Below are positions 50,608-58,546 of a stretch of DNA of 58,743 nt, one piece after another. The position numbers and the translations under genes were made by a program. Origin of the DNA: an uncultured Rhodospirillaceae bacterium (GTDB lineage: Bacteria > Pseudomonadota > Alphaproteobacteria > CAAGCB01 > CAG-977); NCBI GenBank assembly GCA_900550445.1, contig URSF01000012.1:1-58743 (forward strand), in the 5' to 3' direction. A model generated the notes under the pieces. That model was not told where the DNA came from and made no database searches. It saw only the letters and a program-made list of their open reading frames with translations. Within the stretch, counting starts at the first letter, position 1. Every line of letters begins with the position of its first letter.

Positions 50608-51740
50608 TTGACCTCTTTTTCAATGATTTCCGTTAATTCCTTTTGCACATCGGCGCTTAATTCAACCGGCAGAAAAACAGTCTTTCCCAAATCTGTCATC
50701 ACAACAAAGTTGGTTTTATTTCCTATTGTTTTTTTGTCTTTTTGAATTAAATCCAACAGCCCCTGCGTATGAATACACGCTGTTTGATCGGCGCTCAGCA
50801 ATTCCTGAGCCAGTTTCTTGATATACAGCCTGTTTTGTTCGTCAAGCAGTCCCCGGTTTGCGCTGAGCTTATCGACGACAATCATTCCCAAAGCGACCGC
50901 CTGTCCGTGAGGAACAGCATAATTCGTCAACACTTCAACGGCATGACCGATCGTATGGCCGTAATTTAAAGAACGGCGGAGATTTAACTCAAATTCATCA
51001 TCTTCAACAATCGCCTTTTTGACCCACAACGCGCCGAGAATTAAAGGGCGAAAATACTCAAACGCTTTAACTTTTCCGTTTTCGACCAAAGAAGCATACC
51101 GGTCAACCAAAGCTTTTCCGCCCGTAACGGACAGTTTTAAAATCTCGCCCAATCCCGATTTGATTTCGCGCGGGTGCAGCGTTTTTAAAAAATTCTGATT
51201 GATGACAACGCGGCGCGGCGCTGAAAACAAAGCCATTTGATTTTTGGCTTTATTATAGTTAATGCCCGTTTTGCCGCCGATGCAGCTGTCGCACATCGAC
51301 AGCAAAGTCGTCGGAAATAATTCCCAATAAATCCCGCGTTTATAGGCCGCGCCGATAAAAGCCGCTATGTCTTCGGTAATACCTCCGCCGACAGCTATGA
51401 GCTTTTCTCCTTTGGTGAAACGCCGCGTTTCCAAAAACGACGCCAGATCCAAAACGATCTGCATCGTTTTATGTTCTTCCGTCGCATCGATAAAGTAAAT
51501 CCGAGAAGCGTCTAATCCTTCGTTTTTCAGATATAAATCGTAAACATTCCTGTCAACGACTAAAATGTTTTTCGGATTTTCATTAAAGACCTGTATGATC
51601 GCATCTTGCGGTTTTTCCGCCGTATCCCACACAACGTCATAAGGACGCGGACAGGATTTAACCGAAAAAGACGTTCGTTGCGCATAATCGGACGGAATGC
51701 CGTACGTATTTTCTTCCACTGTAAAAAGTATGTCGCTCAT
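50601..51740 (-). CDS. DHQ-synthase-like sugar-phosphate cyclase
   Basis: The 379-aa protein carries the DHQ-synthase superfamily core: 'LIAVGGGITEDIAAFIGAAYKRG', 'FPTTLLSMCDSCIGGKTGINYNKAKN', 'TLHPREIKSGLGEILK', and the metal-ligand His regions 'NYGHTIGHA' and 'VPHGQAVALG'. It differs from housekeeping AroB in several places ('ITED', 'YNKAKNQMAL'). In a glycan operon with a sedoheptulokinase-like kinase it may cyclise a phosphorylated sugar rather than DAHP. No shikimate genes are nearby. Confidence 0.85.
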   Translation of the reverse strand: MSDILFTVEENTYGIPSDYAQRTSFSVKSCPRPYDVVWDTAEKPQDAIIQVFNENPKNILVVDRNVYDLYLKNEGLDASRIYFIDATEEHKTMQIVLDLASFLETRRFTKGEKLIAVGGGITEDIAAFIGAAYKRGIYWELFPTTLLSMCDSCIGGKTGINYNKAKNQMALFSAPRRVVINQNFLKTLHPREIKSGLGEILKLSVTGGKALVDRYASLVENGKVKAFEYFRPLILGALWVKKAIVEDDEFELNLRRSLNYGHTIGHAVEVLTNYAVPHGQAVALGMIVVDKLSANRGLLDEQNRLYIKKLAQELLSADQTACIHTQGLLDLIQKDKKTIGNKTNFVVMTDLGKTVFLPVELSADVQKELTEIIEKEVKC

Positions 51741-52411
51741 CTTTGGAATCCTCCGGCCATATAACCGCCGTCAACGATAATATTTTGTCCTGAAATCGCG
51801 GTATTTTCGGAACTGCATAAAAAGAACGCCGTATTTGCGATTTCCCGCGGCGTCGTCAATCCGCCCATCGGTATTTTGGACGCGATTAAAGCAATGTTTT
51901 CCGGGGTTAAATTCTGCCGTGTCAACGGCGTATCGACAAACCCCGGCGACAACGTGTTGCAACAAACGCGATAAGCCCCCAATTCCAAAGCCATTGTTTG
52001 AACCGCGCCGATCAGTCCGTGTTTTGATACGGCGTAGGAAAGCCTTTTTTCGCGTGAAATCTCGCCATATAAAGAAGCGATCCCCAAAACATGCCCGCCG
52101 CCGGCCGTTTTAAAGTAAGGAATGTTATGCTGAATAATTCGGATAAACGAATTCAGATTGATATTTTGCGTTTTTGAATATTCTTCCTTTGAAATATCGG
52201 AAATATCCAAAGGGCGGTTATAACCGGCGCAATGAATAATCACATCGAAAGCGGCGAACGTTTTTTCAAAATAAGCGTCTACATTGGCAGGATCCGACAA
52301 ATCCAATTCATGTAAATCAGGAGCGATGATTTCATATCCGTTTTCTGAAAATTTTTCTTTGACTGCTGATCCGATTCCGCCGTCGGCGCCGGTTAAAAAG
52401 AGTTTTTTCAT
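51737..52411 (-). CDS. short-chain dehydrogenase/reductase
   Basis: The 224-aa classical SDR has the cofactor motif 'TGADGGIGS' (about 7-15), the 'HCAGYN' stretch, the catalytic Ser in 'GIASLYGE', 'YAVSK' (Tyr-x-x-x-Lys) and a C-terminal 'DGGYMAGG'. It likely reduces a keto sugar or cyclitol in the pathway. It overlaps both neighbours by 4 nt. The substrate is unknown. Confidence 0.88.
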   Translation of the reverse strand: MKKLFLTGADGGIGSAVKEKFSENGYEIIAPDLHELDLSDPANVDAYFEKTFAAFDVIIHCAGYNRPLDISDISKEEYSKTQNINLNSFIRIIQHNIPYFKTAGGGHVLGIASLYGEISREKRLSYAVSKHGLIGAVQTMALELGAYRVCCNTLSPGFVDTPLTRQNLTPENIALIASKIPMGGLTTPREIANTAFFLCSSENTAISGQNIIVDGGYMAGGFQR

Positions 52412-53253
52412 TCTTGCTCCTCTTTTAAAAAAGAATACAATTTTTCCAATCCTTCCCGCAGCGACGTAAACGTCAGTTCCGGAAATTCCCGCAGCAGCCG
52501 AGTATTATCGCCCGTATATTCGGGCCCCAATTCTTTGTCGCAGATAACGGAAATATTTTTGCCGCAGATTGTTTTGACCGTTTCGGCAATTTCACGCAGT
52601 TCGCAGCTTTGCGACGGCGTAACATTGATCAACTTTTGTTTCGGCGGATTGACAATAAAACGCCGGATAATGCGGATTAAATCGTCAATCCACAAATAAT
52701 CGAACACGGCGTTTTTGTTGATAACGATATCTTCGCCTTTTATCGCCTGTGTGATGGCATAACTCGGAAAACGGCTTGTTTTTTCACCGTAACCGTAACA
52801 GGCAAAAATATTCAAACAAGTAATATCCGGCCTGTCTTTGACATTCTGCGCGATCATCATTTTCGATTTGCCGTAAAAATCTTCCGGAACATAAGCGCCA
52901 AGTTCGTCTTCTTTAATTTTATGCAAGGAGCGGGTTTTACCATACATTGCTCCGGACCCAAACAAAATTACCGGAGTGTCCGCCTGTTTTGCCGATAAAA
53001 TATGATCAACCATAGACAGATTATCCGTAATAGTCGTATCAGCGTCTTGCACACCGCGCGCGCCGCCTGTTGATCCGCAATGAATAATAAAATCAACTGT
53101 ATTTTCAGCAAAAAAAGCTCTAACAACTTCCGCATCGCGCAGGTCCAATTCAGAATGGCGCGGCGCAAGCAAAGCATAGTCATTTTGCAGACCCCTTTTC
53201 AGATTTTGTCCGATAAACCCCGAGGATCCGGTCAGCAAAATTTTTTGCATCAA
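52408..53253 (-). CDS. NAD-dependent sugar epimerase/dehydratase family protein
   Basis: The 281-aa extended SDR has 'TGSSGFIGQNL' for NAD(P) binding, 'IIHCGSTGGA', and the catalytic Tyr-x-x-x-Lys in 'FYGKSKMMIAQ'. It resembles GDP-fucose-synthase/4-reductase-type enzymes. It could reduce the 4-keto group of the CDP-dideoxy sugar. It is located between rfbH and the SDR gene with 4-nt overlaps. Confidence 0.85.
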   Translation of the reverse strand: MMQKILLTGSSGFIGQNLKRGLQNDYALLAPRHSELDLRDAEVVRAFFAENTVDFIIHCGSTGGARGVQDADTTITDNLSMVDHILSAKQADTPVILFGSGAMYGKTRSLHKIKEDELGAYVPEDFYGKSKMMIAQNVKDRPDITCLNIFACYGYGEKTSRFPSYAITQAIKGEDIVINKNAVFDYLWIDDLIRIIRRFIVNPPKQKLINVTPSQSCELREIAETVKTICGKNISVICDKELGPEYTGDNTRLLREFPELTFTSLREGLEKLYSFLKEEQE

Positions 53254-54605
53254 CAGTTCTCCCTGATAAAATTATGGAAGATTTCGGAAGTCTGTTTCAT
53301 GTCTTCAACCGTAACATTTTGTGCAACGCCGACCCAAAACGTATTGTTCATAATAAAATCCGTGACAGGCAACGCATTGTAATCTGTCTGATTGACTGCC
53401 GAAGACAGCTTTATTTTTCCCGTTCCGACTCGTATGGGAATATCGTTTGTCGTCATCATTGGTTGTCGCAATAAATTGCCTGCGAACAACTGTCGTGTAC
53501 CGATTCCATGCGATTCCAAATATTCGACCAACTGTTGTTTTGTAAACGGCGCCGTATCTTTTACTGATATCAGGAATCCGAACCAGGACGGCGTGCATTT
53601 TTTATGATGTGTTGGCAAAATCAGGTATTCTTGCAGATCTGCCAATTCTGTTAACAACATTTCGGCGTTGTCGCGACGAATTTTTAAAAATTCGTCCAAC
53701 CTGTCCAGCTGAGCCAAACCGCAAGCGGCCTGCCAGTCGGTTATTTTCAGGTTATAACCGATGTGGGAGTACGTATACTTATGATCGTATCCTTCGGGCA
53801 GGTTTCCCAGTTTCATTTTAAAGCGTGCATGACATGTATCATCATGTCCGGGCTGACACCAGCAATCGCGCCCCCAATCGCGTACGGACAAGATGATGCG
53901 GTGTAGTTTTATATCATTAGTGATCACCGCGCCGCCTTCGCCCATTGTCAAGTGGTGCGCCGGATAAAAACTGAACGTTCCGATATGACCGATTGTTCCG
54001 GCATATTTATCCGCCCACTTTGCGCCCAAAGCATCACAAGAGTCTTCAATCAGCCATAAATCATGTTTTTTACAGATTTCGGCAATTCGATCCATATCGT
54101 ACATATTGCCCAGCGTATGTGCCAAAAAAATGCAGCGCGTTTTTGGGGATATGGCGTTTTCAATCTGATCGACATCAACATTGTACGTATTGATTTCGGA
54201 ATCGACGAACACGGGGATCAATCCGTTTTGAATAATCGGATTAACCGTTGTTGGGAATCCAGAGGCAACGGCGATTACTTCATCACCTTTTTTCAGCCGT
54301 TTTTCACCCAGTTTCGGCGACGTCAGCGCCGTTAAAGCCAGCAGGTTTGCGCTGGAACCGCTGTTCGTTGTCAATGCGTGTTTAACGCCCAGTTTTCGGG
54401 CGAACTTTTGTTCAAAAGCCGTATTAAACCGTCCCGACGTCAGCCACATATCCAGACTGGCTTCGATCATATTACACAGTTCTTCTTCGCCCAGTTTTTT
54501 TCCGGAAGCCGGAATATAACCCGCACGGCGTTTATCAGGACGCGTCTGCCGGTAATATTCTTTGGACAGTTCCAATATCTTTGATTTGATCTCTTCCGGA
54601 GTCAT
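53250..54605 (-). CDS. rfbH: CDP-4-keto-6-deoxyglucose 3-dehydrase (RfbH/E1)
   Basis: The 451-aa PLP/[2Fe-2S] enzyme removes the 3-OH of CDP-4-keto-6-deoxyglucose. The PLP lysine of ordinary aminotransferases is replaced by His in 'FYPAHHLTMGEGG', the hallmark of E1/RfbH. The iron-sulfur Cys cluster appears as 'DCWCQPG...DTCHARF'. The PLP phosphate region 'GSSANLLAL' and 'WLIEDSCDALGA' are present. The E3 reductase (RfbI/AscD) normally supplying electrons is not in this window. Confidence 0.93.
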   Translation of the reverse strand: MTPEEIKSKILELSKEYYRQTRPDKRRAGYIPASGKKLGEEELCNMIEASLDMWLTSGRFNTAFEQKFARKLGVKHALTTNSGSSANLLALTALTSPKLGEKRLKKGDEVIAVASGFPTTVNPIIQNGLIPVFVDSEINTYNVDVDQIENAISPKTRCIFLAHTLGNMYDMDRIAEICKKHDLWLIEDSCDALGAKWADKYAGTIGHIGTFSFYPAHHLTMGEGGAVITNDIKLHRIILSVRDWGRDCWCQPGHDDTCHARFKMKLGNLPEGYDHKYTYSHIGYNLKITDWQAACGLAQLDRLDEFLKIRRDNAEMLLTELADLQEYLILPTHHKKCTPSWFGFLISVKDTAPFTKQQLVEYLESHGIGTRQLFAGNLLRQPMMTTNDIPIRVGTGKIKLSSAVNQTDYNALPVTDFIMNNTFWVGVAQNVTVEDMKQTSEIFHNFIRENC

Positions 54606-54607
54606 TT

Positions 54608-55741
54608 TTAAAAACCTCTTAAAAACTTACAGCGCAGGGGACGTAAAGTGATGACTGAAACAAACGTTTTCAGGCCGCGCTTTACCAACAGATAAAACAA
54701 TTCCGCTTCATTTAATTTTTTCGGATTTTTGGTATAAAGCTTTTTTTTCCAGGAAATCGGTCTGTTAAATGCATACAGACGACGCAACTCTAAAATGCCG
54801 AAATCGAAAACATGCTCTAACCGATTAAGCATTTCATCGTTTTGAAGCATTTTAAACAAAGTAAAATATGCAAACGAATAACCATCATGCCTTAAAAAGT
54901 ATTCGGCGACGTAAAAAGGAATATCCTGCAGATCCGTTAATTTATCCGTATACCGGCTGTCGGAAAAAACAGCTTTGACCGTTTCAAGATCGTTCATTTC
55001 AAAAAAAAGTGAAAGAAAAACCTGCTTTTCCATTTCGCTTCGGCGAAAGACAATATCTAAATCAAACGAACTTTCTTGTTGATCATTCAGTCTGTATGAT
55101 CCGATGACTTTATCGCAAAACCCCACTTTTGCTCCGTGAACAAGCAAACTGAGCCACAACCACATATCCGCACGGATTGTCAGGCTGTTATCCATTTTGA
55201 TTTGACGCAATTTTTCTGTTCTGACAAATGCCCCCGTATAAGGCAGAATATTGCTGCCGCGGGAAAAAATTTTCATCAAATCAATTTCACTGTTAAAAAC
55301 AGAAAAACCTTTAACAGTGGAAAACCAGTCCTTTTTTAAGCTCTTCTTACGAACATCAACATACTCTAAATTTCCGAAAATTAAGTCCTTACCAGGATTT
55401 TTTTCAGCATAGGCAACCAGGTTTTCCAGACAATCAGGACAAAGAAAATCGTCTGCGCACATCGTTTTAAAATAAGAACCTGTCATTTGTTTTAAACAAA
55501 GTGTCAAATTATACGTCGCACCGGCACCTAAATTCTTTGATGCATCAATATGAATTATTCTCGGATCGTTATAAGAACGGGCAATATTCCGCGATCCGTC
55601 CGTTGAAGCATGGTTGAACAAGATCAATTCAAAGTTTTGATAGGTTTGATTTAAAATACTTTCCACGGCATCGGCCAAAAAGGCTTTATCATTATAATAA
55701 GGAATCATAATTGAGATCAGGGGGGCGTTTTGTTCGTTCAT
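54608..55741 (-). CDS. family 2 glycosyltransferase
   Basis: The 377-aa GT2 has 'LISIMIPYYNDKAFLADAVESIL' at the start, 'LILFNHASTDGS' and the metal site 'KTMCADDFLCPDCL'. An additional C-terminal ~120 residues are of unclear role. It lies inside the CDP-dideoxyhexose operon between rfbG and rfbH, with a 4-nt overlap to rfbG, so it may use that nucleotide sugar. Confidence 0.88.
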   Translation of the reverse strand: MNEQNAPLISIMIPYYNDKAFLADAVESILNQTYQNFELILFNHASTDGSRNIARSYNDPRIIHIDASKNLGAGATYNLTLCLKQMTGSYFKTMCADDFLCPDCLENLVAYAEKNPGKDLIFGNLEYVDVRKKSLKKDWFSTVKGFSVFNSEIDLMKIFSRGSNILPYTGAFVRTEKLRQIKMDNSLTIRADMWLWLSLLVHGAKVGFCDKVIGSYRLNDQQESSFDLDIVFRRSEMEKQVFLSLFFEMNDLETVKAVFSDSRYTDKLTDLQDIPFYVAEYFLRHDGYSFAYFTLFKMLQNDEMLNRLEHVFDFGILELRRLYAFNRPISWKKKLYTKNPKKLNEAELFYLLVKRGLKTFVSVITLRPLRCKFLRGF

Positions 55742-56802
55742 AGTGTCGCCCTTTTCTGATAATCGTTAATTTGCCGCAGTGTAAATTCCGTCATTTTTTC
55801 GCCGGCATAAAAACGACGGTACCATTCTGCCGTATTCTGAATCGCTTCATGAGCTGTCAAAACCGGTTTCCAGCCTAAAACGCGGGCTGCTTTTTTTATC
55901 GACAGCATTAATAATCCGGCTTCATGCAGATCATCTTTTTTATGAATGACGACTTCACCTTTGCCATAAAAATCGACAATCTTTTTCGCCACGTCCGCTA
56001 CTGTCAAAACACTATCTTCGTTCGGGCCGAAATTAAATCCTTCAGCATATTTTTTGCCCTCCGCATACAATTTTTCACCCAGCAGCATATATCCCGACAA
56101 CGGTTCCAAAACATGCTGCCACGGACGAACGGCACGCGGACTGCGGATTTCGATTTTTCCATTTTTATTGATTGCCCGGATACAATCGGGAACAAGGCGG
56201 TCAAGCGCCCAGTCACCGCCACCGATAACGTTGCCGGCGCGCGCCGTTGCCATGGCAAAGCTGTTTTCACTTTGTAAAAACGAACGGCGATAAGACGCGG
56301 ACATAATTTCCACACACCCTTTGGAAGAAGAATACGGGTCGTAACCGCCGAACGGGTCATTTTCTTCAAAGTTTTTACCCGTTTCCCTGTTTTCGTAACA
56401 TTTATCTGTCGTTACATTGACAAACGCTTTGACACTGCCGCATTTTCTTGCGGCTTCCAGCACATTTAAAGACCCGATCACGTTTGTTTCATATGTCAAT
56501 ACCGGTTCGGCATAAGACAGACGAACCAAAGGCTGTGCGGCTAAATGAAACACGATTTCAGGCTGAAAATCATCAAAAGTCTGTTGTAATACTTTACGGT
56601 CAAGAATTGATCCGATGACTGATTTTTCTGTTTTTTCGACAATATCGACGGTTGTAAACAGGTTTGGCGTCGTATCAGGCGCCAAAGAATATCCGCATAC
56701 TTTCGCCCCTAAACGTGACAACCACAGACTTAACCAGCTTCCCTTAAAACCTGTATGTCCCGTGACTAAAACGCGTTTGTCTTTGTAAAAACCGGAAAAC
56801 AT
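55738..56802 (-). CDS. rfbG: CDP-glucose 4,6-dehydratase
   Basis: The 354-aa extended SDR has 'TGHTGFKGSWLSLWL', a characteristic CDP-glucose dehydratase N-terminus, 'HLAAQPLVRLSYAEP', the catalytic Tyr-x-x-x-Lys in 'YDPYSSSKGCVE', and 'ATARAGNVIGGGDWALDRLVPD'. It produces CDP-4-keto-6-deoxyglucose, the RfbH substrate. It starts 1 nt after rfbF. Confidence 0.95.
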   Translation of the reverse strand: MFSGFYKDKRVLVTGHTGFKGSWLSLWLSRLGAKVCGYSLAPDTTPNLFTTVDIVEKTEKSVIGSILDRKVLQQTFDDFQPEIVFHLAAQPLVRLSYAEPVLTYETNVIGSLNVLEAARKCGSVKAFVNVTTDKCYENRETGKNFEENDPFGGYDPYSSSKGCVEIMSASYRRSFLQSENSFAMATARAGNVIGGGDWALDRLVPDCIRAINKNGKIEIRSPRAVRPWQHVLEPLSGYMLLGEKLYAEGKKYAEGFNFGPNEDSVLTVADVAKKIVDFYGKGEVVIHKKDDLHEAGLLMLSIKKAARVLGWKPVLTAHEAIQNTAEWYRRFYAGEKMTEFTLRQINDYQKRATL

Positions 56803-56803
56803 T

Positions 56804-57586
56804 TTACTGCCTTTGCCATTTTGCCCAGGGAGCCCGGCCGCTTTCCCACAATTTCGTCAGTTCAATTTTGTCGCGCAGCATATCCATCGGCTGCCAAAAG
56901 CCGCGATGTTTATAAGCGTTTAACTGACCGTTGCGCGCCAGATTTTCCAAAGGTGCGCGTTCAAAAATGCTGGAAGTATCGTTTTCGATATAATCAAAAA
57001 CTTCCGGCTGGCAGACAAAAAATCCTCCGTTGATCCAGCTTTCTTCTCCTTTGGGTTTTTCCATAAACGACGTAATCATATTATCGTCTTTGATGACCAA
57101 AGCGCCAAAGCGGCCCGCCAGCTGTACTGCCGTCATTGTGCACAACTTGCCGGATTTTTTATGAGATTGAATTAAAGCATCAATGTCAACGTCAGAAACT
57201 CCGTCGCCGTATGTCAGCATAAACGGTTCATTGCCGACATATTCCTGTGCCCGCTTGATACGCCCGCCCGTCATGGTATCGCGGCCCGTATAAAGCATTG
57301 TCACTTTCCACGGTTCGCTGCGGGTGCGGTGAATTTCTACGCTGTTTTTCGCCAAATCAACTGTAATGTCGGAATACTGCTGATAATAATTGACGAAATA
57401 TTCTTTGATAACGTGCGATTTATACCCGGTCAGAATGATAAAATCATTAAACCCGTAATAGGAATAAATTTTCATAATATGCCATAAAATCGGGTATCCG
57501 CCGATTTCTACCATCGGTTTCGGTTTTAATGTCGTTTCTTCTCCTAATCGGGTCCCCAGGCCGCCGGCCAGGATTATCACTTTCAT
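56804..57586 (-). CDS. rfbF: glucose-1-phosphate cytidylyltransferase
   Basis: The 260-aa nucleotidyltransferase has 'ILAGGLGTRLGEETTLKPKPM' split across the N-terminal loop, 'FMLTYGDGVSDVD' (metal Asp) and 'EKPKGEESWINGGFFV'. It makes CDP-glucose from glucose-1-phosphate and CTP, the first step of the CDP-3,6-dideoxyhexose pathway. TAGGAG precedes the ATG by 7 nt. It heads the long minus-strand operon; the G14 tract lies about 134 nt upstream. Confidence 0.95.
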   Translation of the reverse strand: MKVIILAGGLGTRLGEETTLKPKPMVEIGGYPILWHIMKIYSYYGFNDFIILTGYKSHVIKEYFVNYYQQYSDITVDLAKNSVEIHRTRSEPWKVTMLYTGRDTMTGGRIKRAQEYVGNEPFMLTYGDGVSDVDIDALIQSHKKSGKLCTMTAVQLAGRFGALVIKDDNMITSFMEKPKGEESWINGGFFVCQPEVFDYIENDTSSIFERAPLENLARNGQLNAYKHRGFWQPMDMLRDKIELTKLWESGRAPWAKWQRQ

Positions 57587-57611
57587 TTTCTAGCTCCTAA
57601 AACAATAAAGC

Positions 57612-57698
57612 GAACGGGATCTTGCTAAAACAGAATGCCGAAACATTTTTTCCGTTTTTTAGGTTATTGACCTTGAACATAGACGGAATATCCCGTTC
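57612..57698. repeat. 9-bp inverted repeat pair upstream of rfbF
   Basis: GAACGGGAT (57612-57620) and its reverse complement ATCCCGTTC (57690-57698) enclose 69 bp between the G14 tract and rfbF. This is short for an invertible-element repeat and could be chance. No promoter in the 57587-57719 interval is convincing. Confidence 0.3.
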
Positions 57699-57719
57699 AT
57701 AAAGAAGTGCACATACCAA

Positions 57720-57733
57720 GGGGGGGGGGGGGG
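57720..57733 (+). repeat. G14 homopolymer tract upstream of the glycan operon
   Basis: Fourteen consecutive G residues (C on the operon's coding strand) lie in the gap between the recombinase-like stop codon (57755) and rfbF (57586). It is outside every gene I can support, so any effect would be on transcription or leader RNA. Confidence 0.85.
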
Positions 57734-57754
57734 CTGAAGAAATAACAAAATCGT

Positions 57755-58348
57755 TCATACCGTTTTCTCCGGCCTGAGTTCGGGGTGCAGCTTCAAATAC
57801 CGGCGCAGCGTATTGATATCGACTTTAACTCTGCGAGAAATTTCCGAAGCGGAAACTCCCTGTGCAAACAGCCGACGCATTTCGCGGGCGTAATCGTCCA
57901 GCTTATAACCTTTATTCGCCGCCCCCGAAGGACGCCCCAGCTTCTTTCCGGACTGACGGCGCATTTCAAGCGCTTCCTGTGTCAGGCGGACACGGACATC
58001 TTTAGCCACGTCGCCGGCAATTTTAAAGCTTTGGAACATAACAGAAGATGACGCATCGTCACCCAGACAAAGTTCATCTTCACACGAACAAATCACAACA
58101 CCGCGCCCCAACAATTCTTGCAGCGTGCTCATATTTTCATGCACGTCGCCGCCCAGACGAAACAGCTTCGCCGTCAGCAGAACATCGCCGTTTTCTGGTT
58201 TTTTCAACTGTTCCCGGCGATCTGTTTTATCAAACAAAAGCCATTTTTCTATCTGAATGGCATTTGCCGCGGCATAGGCGGCAATACTTTCTTTTTGCCT
58301 TTCCGCAACATCTTTGTTCGCATATGTATGAACCCCGGCGTATATCAT
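57755..58348 (-). CDS. serine-recombinase-like protein lacking the catalytic serine
   Basis: The 197-aa protein has resolvase/invertase layout: N-terminal catalytic-fold domain (1-~125), linker 'LEMRRQSGKKLGRPSG' and C-terminal helix-turn-helix ('FAQGVSASEISRRVKVDINTLRRYLK'). In the active site, the usual YARVST is YAGVHT (His7 for the nucleophilic Ser, Gly5 for Arg). The usual LDRLGR is LFRLGG, so the second Arg is also lost. Strand transfer is unlikely; it may act as a DNA-binding regulator. It has its own promoter with operator-like repeats. A second family member lies upstream at the window edge. Confidence 0.8.
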   Translation of the reverse strand: MIYAGVHTYANKDVAERQKESIAAYAAANAIQIEKWLLFDKTDRREQLKKPENGDVLLTAKLFRLGGDVHENMSTLQELLGRGVVICSCEDELCLGDDASSSVMFQSFKIAGDVAKDVRVRLTQEALEMRRQSGKKLGRPSGAANKGYKLDDYAREMRRLFAQGVSASEISRRVKVDINTLRRYLKLHPELRPEKTV

Positions 58349-58378
58349 ACTGACAAACCTTTTTCCCTTCTTTGAAAA

Positions 58379-58435
58379 GTATGTTTAAATACCCTTCTGT
58401 TTTTTTGAGTATACTAAGTTATACCCGCTTTACAA
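58379..58435 (-). promoter_or_regulatory. promoter with paired GTAT...ATAC operators for the recombinase-like gene
   Basis: On the minus strand TTGTAA (58430-58435) and TATACT (58408-58413) are separated by 16 bp. Two imperfect palindromes, GTAT-N6-ATAC (58379-58392) and GTAT-N8-ATAC (58409-58424), lie 30 bp apart. The second covers the -10, which suggests autorepression. Confidence 0.45.
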
Positions 58436-58546
58436 GAGTTTTTTTAAAAAAATCCTTATTTTTTCTTTTCATTTTTTACAACCGGGTAAGCCTTGTTTGT
58501 CTCAGAAAAACAGAACGGTTTGTCTGAGCACATTTAAATTTCTTAA

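Noticed and set aside
50601..51740. Housekeeping aroB (3-dehydroquinate synthase)
   Set aside because: Not excluded by fold, but it is embedded in a glycan operon, has unusual active-site neighbours and lacks aroK or other shikimate genes nearby.
57587..57754. Small minus-strand peptide ORF running through the C14 tract upstream of rfbF
   Set aside because: Open frames of 25-40 codons exist but have no ribosome-binding site or recognisable sequence. They are too short to support.
40993..58348. CRISPR or defence system in the accessory region
   Set aside because: No regularly spaced repeats, cas genes or toxin-antitoxin pairs are visible. The genes are glycan enzymes and recombinase-like proteins.
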